Below, piece by piece: positions 39,907 through 48,769 of a stretch of 64,000 bases of DNA (positions are counted from its first letter, which is position 1; every line of letters begins with the position of its first letter). This DNA is from Thermoproteota archaeon (GTDB lineage: Archaea > Korarchaeota > Korarchaeia > Korarchaeales > Korarchaeaceae), in the NCBI GenBank assembly GCA_027491435.1, contig JAOZFG010000004.1, positions 202,626 through 266,625 on the forward strand, in the 5' to 3' direction. A program made the translations under genes and the position numbers. The notes under the pieces were generated by a model. It was given only the letters and a program-made list of their open reading frames with translations. It was not told the DNA's origin and did not search any database.

Positions 39907-41055
39907 ATGAGGGATGTTTACGTTGTAGGGGCTGGTCTAACCCCTGTGGGCAACCACTGGAGGCTAGGGATTAGAGATCTGGCAGTTCAGGCATCGATAA
40001 AGGCTATGGAAGCCGCTGATAATCCGAAAATAGACTATATAGTGGTGGCTAACGCCTTATCCGGTATAGTGGACGGACAGGAGAACTTAGGGGCCTTAAT
40101 AAGCGACTACTTAGGGATGATAGGAACACCCTCACTAAAGGTTGAGGCAGCTGGAGCTTCAGGAGCCGCTGCCGCCGTCACGGCAGCTGGCCTGATAAAG
40201 TCCGGCATGGCTGACAACGTTTTGCTGGTTGGCGTTGAAAAGATGACTGATTATACGGCCCTTGAGGACTCTAACATGGCGTTGAGCACGTCTATCGAGA
40301 GGGAATATGAGGCTTTCTTCGGGGCCACCTTGGAAAGCTTACACGCCATGGTCATGCGCTCCTACATGAGGAAGTATAACGTAGAGGAGGAGGCCTTCGC
40401 GGCAGTACCGGTTCTAATGCATGAGCACGCCTCTACAAACCCATACGCGCAGTTCAAGTTCAAGCTGAAGAGAGAGTCTTACATGAGGTCCCCCTACCTG
40501 GCCGAACCGCTCAAACTTCTGGACGCTCCCTCTATAGGGGATGGGGCCGCAGCTGTAATCCTTTCAGTCTCACCCAACTCTCCCGGGGGTGCCGTCAGGG
40601 TTTCATCATGGGGTCAGGCCACTGACCACGTGAGCCTTTACATGAGGAAAAGCGTGACCGAATTCCCAGCTGTTAGGCTCGCTGTTAAAAGGGCCTTGGA
40701 GAGGGCCGACCTTAAGCTCAGCGACATCTCCTTCTACAAGATACACGATAGCTCATCAGTAGCTGCTCTCATAGAGATTGAAGAAATGGGCTTAACTGAG
40801 AGGGGCAAGGCCATAGAGCTGGTTGACAGCGAGGACTCCAGGAGAAATGGGTCAACTCCGATAAACCCTGACGGAGGTCTTAAAGCCAGGGGACATCCCT
40901 TGGGAGCCACTGGAGTTTATCAGATAGCTGAAACCTATCTACAGCTCACTGACAAGGCAGAGGGGACCCAGGTTAGCGGGGCTAGAAGGGCCCTACTACT
41001 ATCAGCCGGAGGGTTGGCCTCTAACGTGGTGGTTCACGTTCTAGAGAGGGTGTGA
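39907..41055 (+). CDS. Thiolase-family partner of HMG-CoA synthase, nucleophile Cys replaced by Gly
   Basis: A 382-residue archaeal acetoacetyl-CoA thiolase homologue that sits in the HMGS/thiolase/DUF35 operon. Expected blocks are MRDVYVVGAGLTPVG, LLVGVEKMTDYTALED, FYKIHDSSSVAAL and GGLKARGHPLGATG. The nucleophile region normally reads VEAACASG; here it reads VEAAGASG (GTT-GAG-GCA-GCT-GGA-GCT), so Cys is Gly at about residue 83-84. The His residues remain. Without the Cys the classical thiolase reaction cannot run, so it may be a structural subunit or use another acetyl source. Gene is 10 nt after HMGS and overlaps DUF35 by 4 nt. Confidence 0.88.
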   Translation: MRDVYVVGAGLTPVGNHWRLGIRDLAVQASIKAMEAADNPKIDYIVVANALSGIVDGQENLGALISDYLGMIGTPSLKVEAAGASGAAAAVTAAGLIKSGMADNVLLVGVEKMTDYTALEDSNMALSTSIEREYEAFFGATLESLHAMVMRSYMRKYNVEEEAFAAVPVLMHEHASTNPYAQFKFKLKRESYMRSPYLAEPLKLLDAPSIGDGAAAVILSVSPNSPGGAVRVSSWGQATDHVSLYMRKSVTEFPAVRLAVKRALERADLKLSDISFYKIHDSSSVAALIEIEEMGLTERGKAIELVDSEDSRRNGSTPINPDGGLKARGHPLGATGVYQIAETYLQLTDKAEGTQVSGARRALLLSAGGLASNVVVHVLERV

Positions 41056-41468
41056 CCATGTGGGCCTACTGGTTAAGCGTTCCCGAACACTGGAGGGAGA
41101 TCCCCGCGAGGTATAGGCTGGAAGGAGGACAGTGTGAAGACTGCGGATTTAAAATGATACCTAAGAGGGACGTCTGTCCCAGATGTGGATCTAAAAACGT
41201 GAAGACAGTCAAGCTCCCTAGGAGAGGGAGGGTTCTGGAGTACACCAAAGTCTGGAACCCGCCTAGAGGGTATGAGTACTACACCCCCTACGTGATAGCC
41301 TTGGTGGAGTTAGAGGACGGTACAAGGCTGACCGCCCAGCTAACGGACGTGGACCCCGACGAGGTCGAGGAGGGCATGGAAGTGGAGATGGTCCTCAGGA
41401 AAGTGAGGGTCAGCGGAGAATCAGGCCTCATAGCCTACGCCTACAAGTTCAGGCCGCTTCTTAAATGA
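41052..41468 (+). CDS. DUF35 zinc-ribbon/OB-fold subunit
   Basis: A 138-residue protein with a four-Cys zinc ribbon CEDCGFKMIPKRDVCPRCG (about 28-46) followed by an OB fold (RGRVLEYTKVWNPPRGYEYYTPYVIALVELEDGT and so on). In archaea DUF35 bridges thiolase and HMG-CoA synthase and shares a CoA site, so the three genes form one complex. The GTG/ATG start overlaps the thiolase stop by 4 nt. It is the last gene of the operon; a short AT-rich gap follows. Confidence 0.93.
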   Translation: MTMWAYWLSVPEHWREIPARYRLEGGQCEDCGFKMIPKRDVCPRCGSKNVKTVKLPRRGRVLEYTKVWNPPRGYEYYTPYVIALVELEDGTRLTAQLTDVDPDEVEEGMEVEMVLRKVRVSGESGLIAYAYKFRPLLK

Positions 41469-41504
41469 TTAATAAATCCCCTCCCCATTTTTTCGTGTGG
41501 TTAC

Positions 41505-42845
41505 ATGCTCCACTACAGGGGAAGGGCTAAACGGGTTCTGGAATCCCTGGGCATACAGGATTACGACAGGATACGCGTTAGGAGGGGCAGATTAACATAT
41601 GAGGGAATCTTGATACCTCGGCCTGAGATACTGGACGACGATCACATAATCCTCAAACTGGACAACGGCTATAACGTAGGAATAAGCCTAAATGGGGCTG
41701 AGATAGAGCTTGTTAAGAGAAGCTCCATTATCAAGGAGGAGAGGGCGGAGCTAGGCAGGTTTGACCCCAGGAAACCGAAGGTCCCGCTGATAGTGACGGG
41801 AGGTACCATAACTTCTAGGGTAGAGTACTCAACCGGGGCGGTCAAATCTTATGAGAGGCCTGAGGAGCTACTGGATAAAGTTCCAGAACTTGCCGACATA
41901 GCCTACGTTGAGTATGTTCCACTATTCGCCGAGTTCAGCGAGAACCTGACCAAGGATCACTGGACTAGAATAGCTGAAGAGGTGTATAAAATGCTGAAGG
42001 GGGGCGCGGAAGGGGTGATAATAGCCCACGGAACTGATACGATGCACTACACCGCTGCGGCCCTCTCCTTCATGTTGAGAAACTTGGACAAGCCCGTCAT
42101 ACTGGTTGGGTCTCAGAGGTCTATAGACAGGCCTTCCTCAGATGCCGTACTTAACCTGATAGCTTCAGCTAAGATGGCAGCCGAAGGGGAAATAGCTGAC
42201 GTAATGATAGTTATGCATGGGAGCCCGTCAGATGAATTCGCCTACGCTATCAGGGGGACCAGGGCTAGGAAGATGCATACCTCGAGGAGGGACGCCTTCC
42301 AACCGGTTAACGAGCCTCCCCTGGCCTTAGTGAGCAGGAACTCCATAAAGGTGATCAACCCTAGGTACAGGAGGAGAGTTAAGGGGGAGAGCCATGTGTT
42401 TTTAGACGCTAAGATGGACGATAAGGTCGCCTTGCTTTATGTATGGCCTGGAATGCCTGCAGAGCTCTTATCTGACGTGGCAGATAGGTTCAACGGTTTT
42501 GTCCTGGCGGGAACTGGTTTAGGACATACTCCCAAGTGGATAATTCCGAAAATTAAGGAAATAGTTGGAATGGGGAAGCCGGTGGTGATAGCCTCCCAAT
42601 GCCTCTTTGGCAGAGTTGACTTGAAGGTCTATGAGACTGGAAGGAGGCTTCTAGAGGCGGGAGCGATTCCAGCTGATGACATGTTACCTGAAGTGGCCTT
42701 GGTGAAGCTTATGTACGTTTTAGGTCACACGAAGGACATGGATGAGGTCTCCAAGATGATGAGGGCCAACCTCTCCTTTGAGATAGGGTCTAGAATCAGC
42801 TTGAGGGACTTCCCCCCGTGCTGGGGTGTCTGCAATGGACTATAG
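41505..42845 (+). CDS. gatD: Glutamyl-tRNA(Gln) amidotransferase subunit D
   Basis: The L-asparaginase-like glutaminase subunit (446 residues) of the archaeal GatDE complex, which converts Glu-tRNA(Gln) to Gln-tRNA(Gln). An N-terminal beta-barrel (about 1-75) is followed by the asparaginase domain with IVTGGTITSRVEYSTGAV (the TGGTI nucleophile motif), VIIAHGTDTMHYTAAALSFML (HGTDT) and VILVGSQRSIDRPSSDA. An AT-rich promoter-like stretch lies at about 41466-41478. GatE follows, its ATG 10 nt before the GatD stop. Confidence 0.95.
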   Translation: MLHYRGRAKRVLESLGIQDYDRIRVRRGRLTYEGILIPRPEILDDDHIILKLDNGYNVGISLNGAEIELVKRSSIIKEERAELGRFDPRKPKVPLIVTGGTITSRVEYSTGAVKSYERPEELLDKVPELADIAYVEYVPLFAEFSENLTKDHWTRIAEEVYKMLKGGAEGVIIAHGTDTMHYTAAALSFMLRNLDKPVILVGSQRSIDRPSSDAVLNLIASAKMAAEGEIADVMIVMHGSPSDEFAYAIRGTRARKMHTSRRDAFQPVNEPPLALVSRNSIKVINPRYRRRVKGESHVFLDAKMDDKVALLYVWPGMPAELLSDVADRFNGFVLAGTGLGHTPKWIIPKIKEIVGMGKPVVIASQCLFGRVDLKVYETGRRLLEAGAIPADDMLPEVALVKLMYVLGHTKDMDEVSKMMRANLSFEIGSRISLRDFPPCWGVCNGL

Positions 42846-44736
42846 GGGGCTAGGTCTTAAGGTGGGGTTGGAGATCCACCAAAGGCTCAAGACTCACAAG
42901 CTGTTCTGTGGGTGCCCCTCTCACCTGAGGGAAGACGAACCCCATCAGTGGGTTAAGAGGAAGCTCGGCGTCTCGTACAGCGAGCTAGGGGCCATAGATC
43001 CAGCTGCGAGGTTTGAGTCAATCAGGGCCAGAGATTTCTTCTATGGGGTGTACCACGACACCACGTGCGAGGTTGAGATAGACGAAGCCCCTCCCGTTCC
43101 CCTCAATAGGGAAGCCCTAGAAATCTCACTTCAGATAGCTGAGATGTTCAACATGGAAGTGGTGGACGAGGTACACGTGATGAGGAAGATAGTGGTGGAC
43201 GGAAGCAATACGACCGGGTTCCAGAGGACGGCTCTAGTAGCTTTAGGTGGAGATTTCAGCGCAATATCAACTAAGTGGGGTGACGTCAGGATAGCAACCT
43301 TGTGTCTAGAGGAAGAATCCGCCTACATAGTTGAGAGCAAGCCCTCTTACGCCAAGTACAGGCTGGACCGATTGGGTATACCCCTTGTTGAGATAGCCAC
43401 CTACCCGGACATATGGCACCCCGATCAGGCCAAGGAAGCGGCCCTTAAGATAGGCAGGATGTTGAGGGCCACCGACAGGGTGCTTAGGGGGATAGGAACC
43501 ATAAGGCAGGACATAAACGTCAGCATAGAGGAGGGGGCTAGGCAGGAGATAAAAGGGGTGCAGGAGCTAGATCTCATCCCCAAGATAATTGAAAGGGAAG
43601 TCCAGAGGCAGCTGAACCTGCTCAAGATCAGGGATGCGATGAGGGGTAGGGGGTTAGGCGAGGGAGACTTCAACCAGTCCGTGAGGGACGTCACTCACCT
43701 GCTTGTGGAATCTAAGTCGAAGCTGGTTAGGAAAGCCCTATCCTCCGGTAAAAAAGCCCTGGCAGTCAGGCTTCCTGGGATGAAGGGGCTCTTAGGCGTG
43801 GAACTCCAGCCTAACAGGAGGTTTGGCACCGAGCTTTCAGATTACGCCAAGGTTTTCGGCGGCGTTAAGGGCATACTTCACGGGGACGAACTGCCTGGCT
43901 ACGGGATAAGTGAAGAGAAGGTCTCAGCAGTTAGGGAGGAGCTAGACTGCCAGGGAGATGACAACTTCGTTATAGTGCTAGCCGATCCCGACAGCGGGAA
44001 GTTGGCTCTACAGGCCGTTTTGGATAGGGTAAAGCAGGCCCTTAAAGGAGTTCCAAACGAGACCAGGAGAGCACTACCTGACGGTAATACATCCTTCCTG
44101 AGGCCGATGCCAGGATCAGCCAGGATGTACCCGGAAACGGACATACTGCCTGTGATAACCAGGCCTTACTTAGAGGTGGTCAGGTCTGTCAGGGTGAAGA
44201 CCCCCGAGCAAGTCATCGGGGAACTCGTGGAGGGCTACGGGCTCACTGAAGAACTGGCCTGGGAACTCTTTGATTCAGAGAAGGACAGGCTGTTCATCAG
44301 GGCTTACTTAGAAAACAAGGGCCTTCCCTCCAGGTTCTTCGCCTCCGTTCTAACGGGCCTAATGAAGTCCTTGAAGAGGGAGGGCTTTGACGTTGACAGG
44401 ATCAGCGATAAGCACCTGCTGGATATAGCCACCCTGCTGGCCAAAGGTGAGCTGGCTAAGGAGGCGGTAGAGGAGGTGCTCAAGGGGATTGCTCAGGGTA
44501 AATACAAGGACGTCCTACAGTACCTGAGAGAGGCCAGGATATCAGACCAGGAGCTTGAGAGGGTCGTGGACGAGGCTATTAACAGGTTGGAGGCGAAGAT
44601 AAAGGAGAAGGGCGAGAGGGCTTTCAGCGCAGTGATGGGCGAGGTCATGAAAGTGGTTAGGGGTAAGGTGGACGGGGCCAAGGTGAGCAAGCTGGTCAGG
44701 AGGAAGATAAAGGAGAAGTTAGAAGAAGTCAGTTAG
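42835..44736 (+). CDS. gatE: Glutamyl-tRNA(Gln) amidotransferase subunit E
   Basis: The tRNA-binding kinase subunit (633 residues). It starts YRGLGLKVGLEIHQRLKTHKLFCGCP (near the N terminus, with Cys-x-Cys and the H-Q motif), then GVYHDTTCEVEIDEAPPVPLN, KIVVDGSNTTGFQRTALVALGG, SYAKYRLDRLGIPLVEIATYPD and RMYPETDILPV, with a YqeY-like helical tail at the end (about 480-630). ATG 42835 follows GGGGTG by 7 nt; GTG 42826 is less likely. Its 3' end overlaps DNA polymerase on the other strand by 18 nt. GatD/GatE together are hallmark archaeal genes. Confidence 0.95.
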   Translation: MDYRGLGLKVGLEIHQRLKTHKLFCGCPSHLREDEPHQWVKRKLGVSYSELGAIDPAARFESIRARDFFYGVYHDTTCEVEIDEAPPVPLNREALEISLQIAEMFNMEVVDEVHVMRKIVVDGSNTTGFQRTALVALGGDFSAISTKWGDVRIATLCLEEESAYIVESKPSYAKYRLDRLGIPLVEIATYPDIWHPDQAKEAALKIGRMLRATDRVLRGIGTIRQDINVSIEEGARQEIKGVQELDLIPKIIEREVQRQLNLLKIRDAMRGRGLGEGDFNQSVRDVTHLLVESKSKLVRKALSSGKKALAVRLPGMKGLLGVELQPNRRFGTELSDYAKVFGGVKGILHGDELPGYGISEEKVSAVREELDCQGDDNFVIVLADPDSGKLALQAVLDRVKQALKGVPNETRRALPDGNTSFLRPMPGSARMYPETDILPVITRPYLEVVRSVRVKTPEQVIGELVEGYGLTEELAWELFDSEKDRLFIRAYLENKGLPSRFFASVLTGLMKSLKREGFDVDRISDKHLLDIATLLAKGELAKEAVEEVLKGIAQGKYKDVLQYLREARISDQELERVVDEAINRLEAKIKEKGERAFSAVMGEVMKVVRGKVDGAKVSKLVRRKIKEKLEEVS

Positions 44737-47664
44737 GGAGGTGCTCTTCCTCTTACTCACTATCTCGTCGAAGTCCACGTCGAGGGCGTCCAAGATCTGC
44801 TCGAAGGTGCTCCTCATAATCTCCACATATTTGTCTACGTCTATGTCGCTCTTCTTAGCCATCTCCACAGGATACACCCCCTCTCCTCCCCTAACCTTCA
44901 CGTAACTTATTACCTGACCGGGGACCACCACCACACCACGGGCCCTCAACATCCTAGCCACCTTAACGTGTTGGGGCGTGGTCTTTACGTAGCTGTCCAA
45001 ATCCTTGGTTAACATTGTCCTGAAGGCTAAATCCTCGACTTTAAAGTCACCCGATTTGAGCCTCTCCACGTAATCCCTTATTATCTGGGATATCTTCTCC
45101 TTGGCCCTCTCGAAGTCTTCGGGGGTCTCAACCTCTTTTAGGACGTTCAAGACCTCCTGAAAAGCCTGCTTTACGAAGTCAGGTATGTTCCTCTTCTTTC
45201 CAAGAAGCCCCTTGACCACAACGGCCCCATCTTTAGTGACTCCCAGGTAGTTCTTCTTGAGGCTGGAGAAGACCACGTACCTGAACCAGTTGTCCAACTC
45301 CAAGTCAATGCCCAGTAGGCTTTCCACCCTCTCCTCAAGCCTCCTTATCTGCTCTTCAGTGGCGTCCTTTATGAACAGAGAGTCCGTATTGTGAAGCAGA
45401 ATCCCGTTTCCGAAGAACGTGTGGGTGCCTTCCACCTCCAGATCGTAGACGTACTCAGGCGTGTCAACCCTTGAGACTTGAAGGGGCCTCACCTTCTGGA
45501 CTTTGTAAGCTAAGAGGCCGCTATCTTCTACGGGGACAAGCCTCACCAGGTAGCCTCTAAGAGCTTTGGGTTTTGCTGGCCTTAGGGAGCCGTCTAGCAC
45601 CATTAAAGAGTGGTCCTCGGTTACGTCCACGTGCCCTCCAGGAAACTCCACCCTGTACATCTCCTTGTCGGTCCTGTGCCTCATCACGTATCTCACCCTC
45701 TTAAAGGCCGGCTCGCCGGAATCAAGCGATAGAACGTAGAGGTCTTCTGGGAAGTAGTACTCCTTGCCGCCCGAGACTAGATGGACCTCCTTGAAGAGGT
45801 CCTCTATCCTAACCTGACCGTCCCTTGTGATGACCAAGGTGTCAGGGGATACGCTGTCCCCATATATGACCTTTAACCCCATCTCCTCAGCCATCTTAAC
45901 TGAAAGGGTTATTGCCTTCCTTCCTAAAGCCGTTATCATCTCAGCCACTGGGGGCGAGTAAAGCGGGAAGTTTTCGTAACCGAAGACGCCGTAAGAGGCG
46001 TTCAGAAACACCTTAAGGCTACTCTGGACGGTGTCATACCACTCCTTAAGCTCCCCTTGGCTTGTCTTAGCGAGCCTCTTGTACCTCTTAACCCTCACGT
46101 CCCTCAGGGCCCTTATGATCTTCGGTATTATGCCAAGGTCCTTAGTACAGATCCAATGCGGAAGCTCTTCCACTGGCCTGTTTTCCCTACACTCCTTGTG
46201 GGGGCAATTAATGGTCTCGAAGCTCACACCCCACCTCCCTATTATCGAGGGGTACAGGCTAGCGAAGTCCATGACAGCAACCCTGAAGTGCACCCCAGGC
46301 ACGGGGTTCAGCACTATCGCTCCCATGTACTTCTTGCCCTTTATTAGGGCCTTTGAGTAAGTCCTCTCCCCTCTAACCTTCATAATCTCCTCCTTCTCGG
46401 GGATTAGCCAGTTCCTCCTCCTGTACTCGAAGAATATCATGTTCTTTATCCACTGAGACACTCCCTGCCTGGAGACCTCCTCCAGGGACATCTTGCTTAT
46501 CCTGGCGAGCAGGAAGAGGAGTCTGATTATCTCTCCAGAGTTTATGTTTCCGAGCTTATGAGTGAGGACGGCGTCTTGGAGGCAGTACTTGGCCAAGGTC
46601 ACGCTATCCACTTTGGAGAAGTCGTAAGTGCTTATCTCAACTTTCCTCTCCCCCAACAAGGCTTCCGATATCTCGTCCAGCGTGTATCCCAGGTACCTGT
46701 TTTTGAAGACGTACCCCTGAATGGACCTGTTGTTGAAGAACTTGTACAGGTCTACGTGTATTCCCGTATCCAGTAGAGCCCTATCCCTCTCAAGCCTTAT
46801 GGGCTTGGGGCTAACCCCGAGCTCCTTGGCCCTCCTGGCCAGATACGGGAAGTCGAAGTTATCCCCGTTATAAGTGAACACCAATGGGTAGGAGGAGATC
46901 AGATCTAAGGCGTCCCTGAGCATCTTCCCTTCAGACTCATAAACCCTCACCTTCGCCCCGTTAAGTTCTTCAGGGGGCTCCTTACCCCTGCTTAACATGA
47001 AAACTTCCCTTCTGCCATCACTTCCTACAAAAGCTATGGCCAACACGGGCTTAACTGGGTTAGAGGGGTCAGGAACCTTTCCCTCGGTGGTCAGGACCTC
47101 TATGTCCACCGCCAAGTTCCTCAGGTTTGGCGATGGCTGGTCGAAGAGCGGCATCAAGCCCTCAAGTATCCTAACGGTCTCTTGGTCTAGATCCCTGAAC
47201 TCCTCCCCAATTTCCCCCCTCTCATGTATCCTCTTTACCTCATCACCCACTTCATAGTAACAGCCGGGTACGAGCTGTCTGTCGTAGACGTAACAATCGT
47301 AGTACTTTATCTTGGCCTCCCACACCCTGTATCCCTTCTTGGAGAGCTCCTCCCTTATGTTCTTCCCAGAGCCGCCTATTGCTAAGGGGTCCTTGGCCTC
47401 AAGTTTGGTGAGCTCAACCCATCTATCCCTCAACACGTCGTACTTCTTCACCCTGTAGGCCCCCTCAACCCTAGCCTGCAGGTTTCCTGGTAAAAGCTCT
47501 TCAATCTTGTCGTGGGGAGCGTCTGTCAGCAGGTAGGGCCTATGACCAGTATTGTCCTTTATCAGGAAGACCTCGTCCCTCTCAGGATCGTAAAACTTCA
47601 TGACCGCGGACCTATCATCTCCAGAGTAGAACACCGACAGGAGCACACCTTTCCTAACGCCCAT
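44719..47664 (-). CDS. polB: Family B DNA polymerase with mini-intein
   Basis: A replicative polymerase of 981 residues including the intein (825 without). Exonuclease motifs are DIE (about 187-189), YNGDNFDFPYL (265-275) and YCLQD (360-364). Polymerase motif A is DFASLYPSIIG (466-476), motif B KVFLNASYGVFGY, and motif C YGD-TDS is split by the intein between D and T. The C terminus KSTSLTDFF resembles a PCNA-binding box (the usual Q is S). ATG 47664 follows GGAGGG; a GTG at 47688 is an alternative. It convergently overlaps gatE by 18 nt. After splicing it should be active. Confidence 0.95.
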   Translation of the reverse strand: MGVRKGVLLSVFYSGDDRSAVMKFYDPERDEVFLIKDNTGHRPYLLTDAPHDKIEELLPGNLQARVEGAYRVKKYDVLRDRWVELTKLEAKDPLAIGGSGKNIREELSKKGYRVWEAKIKYYDCYVYDRQLVPGCYYEVGDEVKRIHERGEIGEEFRDLDQETVRILEGLMPLFDQPSPNLRNLAVDIEVLTTEGKVPDPSNPVKPVLAIAFVGSDGRREVFMLSRGKEPPEELNGAKVRVYESEGKMLRDALDLISSYPLVFTYNGDNFDFPYLARRAKELGVSPKPIRLERDRALLDTGIHVDLYKFFNNRSIQGYVFKNRYLGYTLDEISEALLGERKVEISTYDFSKVDSVTLAKYCLQDAVLTHKLGNINSGEIIRLLFLLARISKMSLEEVSRQGVSQWIKNMIFFEYRRRNWLIPEKEEIMKVRGERTYSKALIKGKKYMGAIVLNPVPGVHFRVAVMDFASLYPSIIGRWGVSFETINCPHKECRENRPVEELPHWICTKDLGIIPKIIRALRDVRVKRYKRLAKTSQGELKEWYDTVQSSLKVFLNASYGVFGYENFPLYSPPVAEMITALGRKAITLSVKMAEEMGLKVIYGDSVSPDTLVITRDGQVRIEDLFKEVHLVSGGKEYYFPEDLYVLSLDSGEPAFKRVRYVMRHRTDKEMYRVEFPGGHVDVTEDHSLMVLDGSLRPAKPKALRGYLVRLVPVEDSGLLAYKVQKVRPLQVSRVDTPEYVYDLEVEGTHTFFGNGILLHNTDSLFIKDATEEQIRRLEERVESLLGIDLELDNWFRYVVFSSLKKNYLGVTKDGAVVVKGLLGKKRNIPDFVKQAFQEVLNVLKEVETPEDFERAKEKISQIIRDYVERLKSGDFKVEDLAFRTMLTKDLDSYVKTTPQHVKVARMLRARGVVVVPGQVISYVKVRGGEGVYPVEMAKKSDIDVDKYVEIMRSTFEQILDALDVDFDEIVSKRKSTSLTDFF
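45388..45855 (-). other. Mini-intein (156 aa) in DNA polymerase motif C
   Basis: The insert begins with Ser (SVSPDTLVITRDGQVRIEDL) right after YGD and ends ILLHN before Thr-Asp-Ser. Block A (S-V-S-P-D-T), block B (DVTEDHSLM, the T-x-x-H), block F (YVYDLEVEGTHTFFGNG) and block G (ILLHN) are all visible. No LAGLIDADG or HNH endonuclease blocks are found, so it is a splicing-only mini-intein. The insertion site is the pol-c position known from archaeal polymerases. Junction residues Ser1, His-Asn end and Thr+1 are standard for self-splicing. Confidence 0.93.
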
Positions 47665-47765
47665 TTCCCTCCTACTAGGAGAGAGCACACTAAAAATGTG
47701 CCGTCTTAAAGTCGACCGGGAGATTACGACCTTATGGATAAGCTAATTCGCCGAGCCCTTGCAAT

Positions 47766-47777
47766 GCTTAAATAAAG
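47766..47777 (+). promoter_or_regulatory. Promoter of the secreted-glycoprotein gene
   Basis: GCTTAAATAAAG at 47766-47777 is TATA-like and lies 21-32 nt before the GTG at 47798. This argues that translation starts at 47798 or 47807, not at the ATG at 47759, which would be upstream of the promoter. Confidence 0.5.
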
Positions 47778-47797
47778 GGGCGGGGTCTGGTGAAGGG

Positions 47798-48769
47798 GTG
47801 CTCCTGTTGAAAAGGGCGCTAACGTTTGCGTTGCTACTGCTCATTGTCCCGCTGATCCGACTGGATGCTCAACCGAGGGGCCCTAGGATTAGCGTTGTAA
47901 TCGACGAGAGCCTCAGGGCTCACGTGAAGGCCGAGCTGATAAGGGTAATCCATCACTCCGAGTCCATATACTTGAGCAACAAGCTTAAGATACCCCTGAT
48001 GCCCTGGCTCCACTACAAGGGCAACGTGACGGCGAAGAACGAGGGAGGGAGGTTAACGGGCACATACCAGGTGCTGGTGATACCCAGGCCGGGACAGGCC
48101 AAGGTGAGAGCTCTTTTCTTCCCCAACATCAGGGCTAGAGGACTTCTGACTAACGTGACCGTCTACGGCATGATGAAGTTCTTGTACGGCTCCTCCCTGA
48201 CATACTACGGGCTGAACTGGTACTTCGTCAACGTGACTTACCAGGTATCGCCCAACATAAATTACACGGGAATAGCCGGCGTTGTAACTTTGTCGGACCC
48301 TGACAGCTACATAGATACCCTGAACGTCTCATTTGACTCCTTCAACGAACCTGACGAGAACACCTTGGTCATCAGGTACACGATAGACGCTGTAAGCGTT
48401 CCACTTAAACTTCAGGAGGCTGAGGAAGGCTACTTAACGCTAGACCTGAGCCCCGTTCTAAAGATAATCCCAGATGACGTTGCTGGAGTCCTTCAGGTGA
48501 ACTTCACAGATCCGTCCATAGAGGTGTTAGGCGGAGTTCCAGCGCCTAAACTGACCCTGTGGAACTCGGCAACGTGGGAGTACGTCCCTCAGCTACAGGA
48601 TACCGGAAAGGGTGTGGTCGTGATAGTGAAGAAACCCGGCGCCGTGATAAACCCCTCATACCTGCTGTCCTTCATCCTGCCCGTGGTAGTGGGCACCTAC
48701 CTTTACTGGAGGCGCGAGTACGAGGCCAAATCAAAGGGAGTTAAGGAGAAGGGCCAGAGCAAGGGTTAG
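47798..48769 (+). CDS. Secreted/membrane-anchored glycoprotein-like protein
   Basis: About 323 residues. The N-terminal signal segment (LLKRALTFALLLLIVPLI) is followed by an ectodomain rich in beta strands with several N-glycosylation sequons (NVT, NVT, NVT, NYT, NVS, NFT). Near the C terminus a hydrophobic segment LLSFILPVVVGTYLYW is followed by a charged RREYEAKSKGVKEKGQSKG tail. The protein therefore faces outside and is anchored at the C terminus. No known family recognised. Start is either GTG 47798 or TTG 47807 (GGGGTG 6 nt before). The 3' end overlaps the phosphatase gene by 39 nt. Confidence 0.7.
   Translation: MLLLKRALTFALLLLIVPLIRLDAQPRGPRISVVIDESLRAHVKAELIRVIHHSESIYLSNKLKIPLMPWLHYKGNVTAKNEGGRLTGTYQVLVIPRPGQAKVRALFFPNIRARGLLTNVTVYGMMKFLYGSSLTYYGLNWYFVNVTYQVSPNINYTGIAGVVTLSDPDSYIDTLNVSFDSFNEPDENTLVIRYTIDAVSVPLKLQEAEEGYLTLDLSPVLKIIPDDVAGVLQVNFTDPSIEVLGGVPAPKLTLWNSATWEYVPQLQDTGKGVVVIVKKPGAVINPSYLLSFILPVVVGTYLYWRREYEAKSKGVKEKGQSKG

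Noticed and set aside
45388-45855. Homing endonuclease within the intein
   Set aside because: The insert has only splicing blocks; no LAGLIDADG or HNH motif and its 156-residue length leaves no room for one.
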